From Bdellovibrionales bacterium (GTDB lineage: Bacteria > Bdellovibrionota > Bdellovibrionia > Bdellovibrionales > UBA1609), in contig JADJVA010000011.1 in the NCBI GenBank assembly GCA_016716765.1, forward strand, positions 1-64,000: 64,000 bases of DNA. The letters are read 5' to 3'. How positions within the stretch are numbered: the stretch's first letter is position 1; each line of letters opens with the position of its first letter. A model generated the notes under the pieces. That model had not been told where the DNA came from, did no database searches, and saw only the letters and a program-made list of their open reading frames with translations. Of the stretch, positions 62,721-64,000 are shown in pieces. The position numbers and the translations under genes are program-made.

Positions 62721-62868
62721 GCATTATCCTCACAGAAGAAGATGCTTTTGTATCGGAAAAAAGGCTTTGAGATTGATGGGGTAGCTGGATCTTTGTCCAG
62801 TTCCTACAAAGAACAACTCATATAATTGTACTCCCTCAACAAACTCAATCTCCTGCTTATTCTTTTTC
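62721..62868 (-). promoter_or_regulatory. Upstream region of the deaminase: promoter and possible leader hairpin
   Basis: On the minus strand TTGAGT (62843-62848) and TTATAT (62820-62825) are 17 bp apart, a plausible promoter. A 7-bp hairpin (AGCTGGA with TCCAGTT, 62783-62802) lies in the predicted leader of about 90 nt. In Vibrio the AvcI RNA controls AvcD from just upstream; whether this leader does so is a guess. Confidence 0.4.
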
Positions 62869-63384
62869 GTGACATTTCGCAGTAGAACTTCAAATCCTCT
62901 TCTCAATTTTTTCTAGTCGAGCGCAAAGATGGGTTGAATCCTCCATCCATTTATATAATTTTATCTGACTGGGTAAAACTTTGGGTTTTCTGGATTATTT
63001 CTAAGGAGTCCGAACAGAGTTCTCCCTTTCCCGAAGAAAAAGGATCAGGGGTCTTTTAGAATCTAGCTTCGATTTGAAGGAGCTAAGGGCTGCTGCCGTA
63101 GATCATTTTATCACCTGACTCTCAAGCTTGAAAAATACGGGTTTTGAATCGCTTACGCCGCTTTGACAGCATTCGTTTTTGTCAGTTAGTCCATAGTCCT
63201 TAAATAGTGCTGCCACGAGACCTAGATGACCAAATTCCTCGACTTCAGTAATGGGCTTATCACCCATGATGATCTCCGATGATTCATTTTGAGACTGTTT
63301 TTCATCGGAAGTTCGACTAAACTTTTGAATGGATTTACTGGAGATTTGAAAATGGTCTTCGGTTGGAAGTTCTACTGCGGAATC
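62869..63384. mobile_element. Internally deleted IS1634-like element
   Basis: Inverted ends GTGACATTTCGCAGTAGAAC (from 62869) and GTTCTACTGCGGAAT (to 63383) bound 515 bp. The left part matches 60796-60945. The right part (63181-63340) matches 7852-8010 and on the minus strand from ATG 63267 encodes ITEVEEFGHLGLVAALFKDY. The transposase core is missing, so this is a MITE-like derivative retaining both termini. Confidence 0.72.
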
Positions 63385-63409
63385 CCGAATCTCACATCAG
63401 GAATAGCCA

Positions 63410-64000
63410 ATGTCATTTGAATCAGAAAATAAAGAAGGTCGAGAGTTATCTGATAAGCTACTAATGAGTGCAGGAAGTTCCTTAAATAGAGCGGTTAGGG
63501 AGTTAATGAGTAAGAAGAGGGACGACTACTATCTCAACGCCTGTATTCAACACACCTTCCATTCACTTGCTCTTATCTTGAAAGCAAAATTGGCATTGAT
63601 TCATCCCATTCTGATTCACCATGATATTAACATTAATTTGTCTAAAAAAGAGGAAGAAGAATACAGGACGGTCAGCTTTGACGTATCAATAACACGATTG
63701 CAGAACTGCAAAATCTCATTTTCCGAAAAAGATGAAAATAATGAAAGTTTCCTTACTAAGCTTAAGGAATATCGCAATCAAATAGAGCACTATTTTTTTG
63801 TTCCTGTCGAGAAAGATGTTGAGGAGAAGTTGGCGAAGGTTTTTATTTTCGCTCAGTATTTCATTAGGGAAAACCTTAATAATTCATTACAAAGGCTGCT
63901 GGGAACGGAAGAGTTTATTTTTTTGAGGGAGTTTGCTCACGATTATGAGAGGAAAATAAAGGAGATTGAGAGCAAAGTTAGGGATAGATTTCAGGGAGTA
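63410..64000 (+). CDS. HEPN-like protein, partial (runs off the window)
   Basis: ATG 63410 opens a frame of at least 197 codons without a stop to the window end. The product is helical. EYRNQIEHYFFVP near residue 125 contains RX4H (R-NQIE-H), the active-site pattern of HEPN ribonucleases, preceded by long helices (ACIQHTFHSLALILKAKLAL). HEPN proteins are common toxins and defence nucleases, fitting the neighbouring deaminase. Only the N-terminal part is visible, so the call is tentative. Confidence 0.5.
   Translation, partial: MSFESENKEGRELSDKLLMSAGSSLNRAVRELMSKKRDDYYLNACIQHTFHSLALILKAKLALIHPILIHHDININLSKKEEEEYRTVSFDVSITRLQNCKISFSEKDENNESFLTKLKEYRNQIEHYFFVPVEKDVEEKLAKVFIFAQYFIRENLNNSLQRLLGTEEFIFLREFAHDYERKIKEIESKVRDRFQGV

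Noticed and set aside
1..64000. tRNA, rRNA or integrase-attachment sites
   Set aside because: No tRNA-like cloverleaf, rRNA sequence or tyrosine/serine integrase gene was recognised by eye; a covariance-model scan would be decisive.

Overview
This 64 kb window holds no recognisable housekeeping genes. It looks like a large conjugative plasmid, or an integrated conjugative element, made of accessory modules and mobile-element debris. The base composition is moderately AT-rich. Many short secreted or lipoproteins, FHA and Ser/Thr-kinase signalling, small regulators and F/VirB-like transfer genes suggest a Gram-negative host, perhaps in the Bdellovibrionota/Oligoflexia range. That placement is inference; no rRNA or marker gene is present.

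Layout. 0.1-1.4 kb: an apparently intact IS3 element. 1.7-7.8 kb: a cysteine-rich secreted protein, a FliN/SctQ-type SpoA-domain protein, an FHA/winged-helix protein coupled to a membrane Ser/Thr kinase, a divergent winged-helix regulator with three shared operator-like boxes, and a membrane protein. 7.8-8.06 kb: remnant of an IS1634-like element. 8.2-19.7 kb: a putative defence cassette made of a Cas4-like/DUF2779 double-nuclease gene, an SNF2 helicase, a small cold-shock-like OB protein and a large Eco57I-type nuclease-methylase. The first gene is disrupted by an IS21-family element with a clear 7-bp target duplication. 19.7-21.7 kb: a converging ribbon-helix-helix / radical-SAM / ASCH operon. 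21.7-24.0 kb: repeats and a decayed second IS3-family element. 24.3-26.2 kb: a secreted protein and a BrnT-BrnA toxin-antitoxin pair.

26.2-42.6 kb: the element's own biology. ParA is followed by a winged-helix partner whose coding sequence carries about 27 copies of an 11-bp DNA repeat. Next come a type IV coupling protein, a Replic_Relax-type protein, a hairpin cluster that could be oriT, and a compact VirB10/9/8/6/5/4/2 secretion operon with lipoproteins. 43-47.8 kb: an HTH regulator with a 30-bp perfect palindrome, small secreted proteins, a Gly/Cys-rich exported protein and a secreted trypsin-like protease.

48.4-60.5 kb: a six-gene, tightly overlapping operon that ends in a Sec-exported Rhs polymorphic toxin and a small membrane protein, its probable immunity factor. 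The four genes upstream encode large unrecognised exported or helical proteins, one with an Ala-rich hydrophobic hairpin like that of alpha-pore-forming toxins. This is the best candidate here for an undescribed system. 60.7-64 kb: an orphan Rhs tip cut by an IS remnant, an AvcD-like anti-phage deoxycytidylate deaminase with an overlapping 70-aa partner, another deleted IS1634-like element, and the start of a HEPN-like gene.

Caution: several genes (coupling protein, VirB4, two genes of the Rhs operon, Rhs itself, and the IS transposases) are split by one-base shifts, nearly all explained by a homopolymer one base too short. Either the assembly under-calls homopolymers or these genes are decaying. 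Reading frames were joined by eye and each junction is given.
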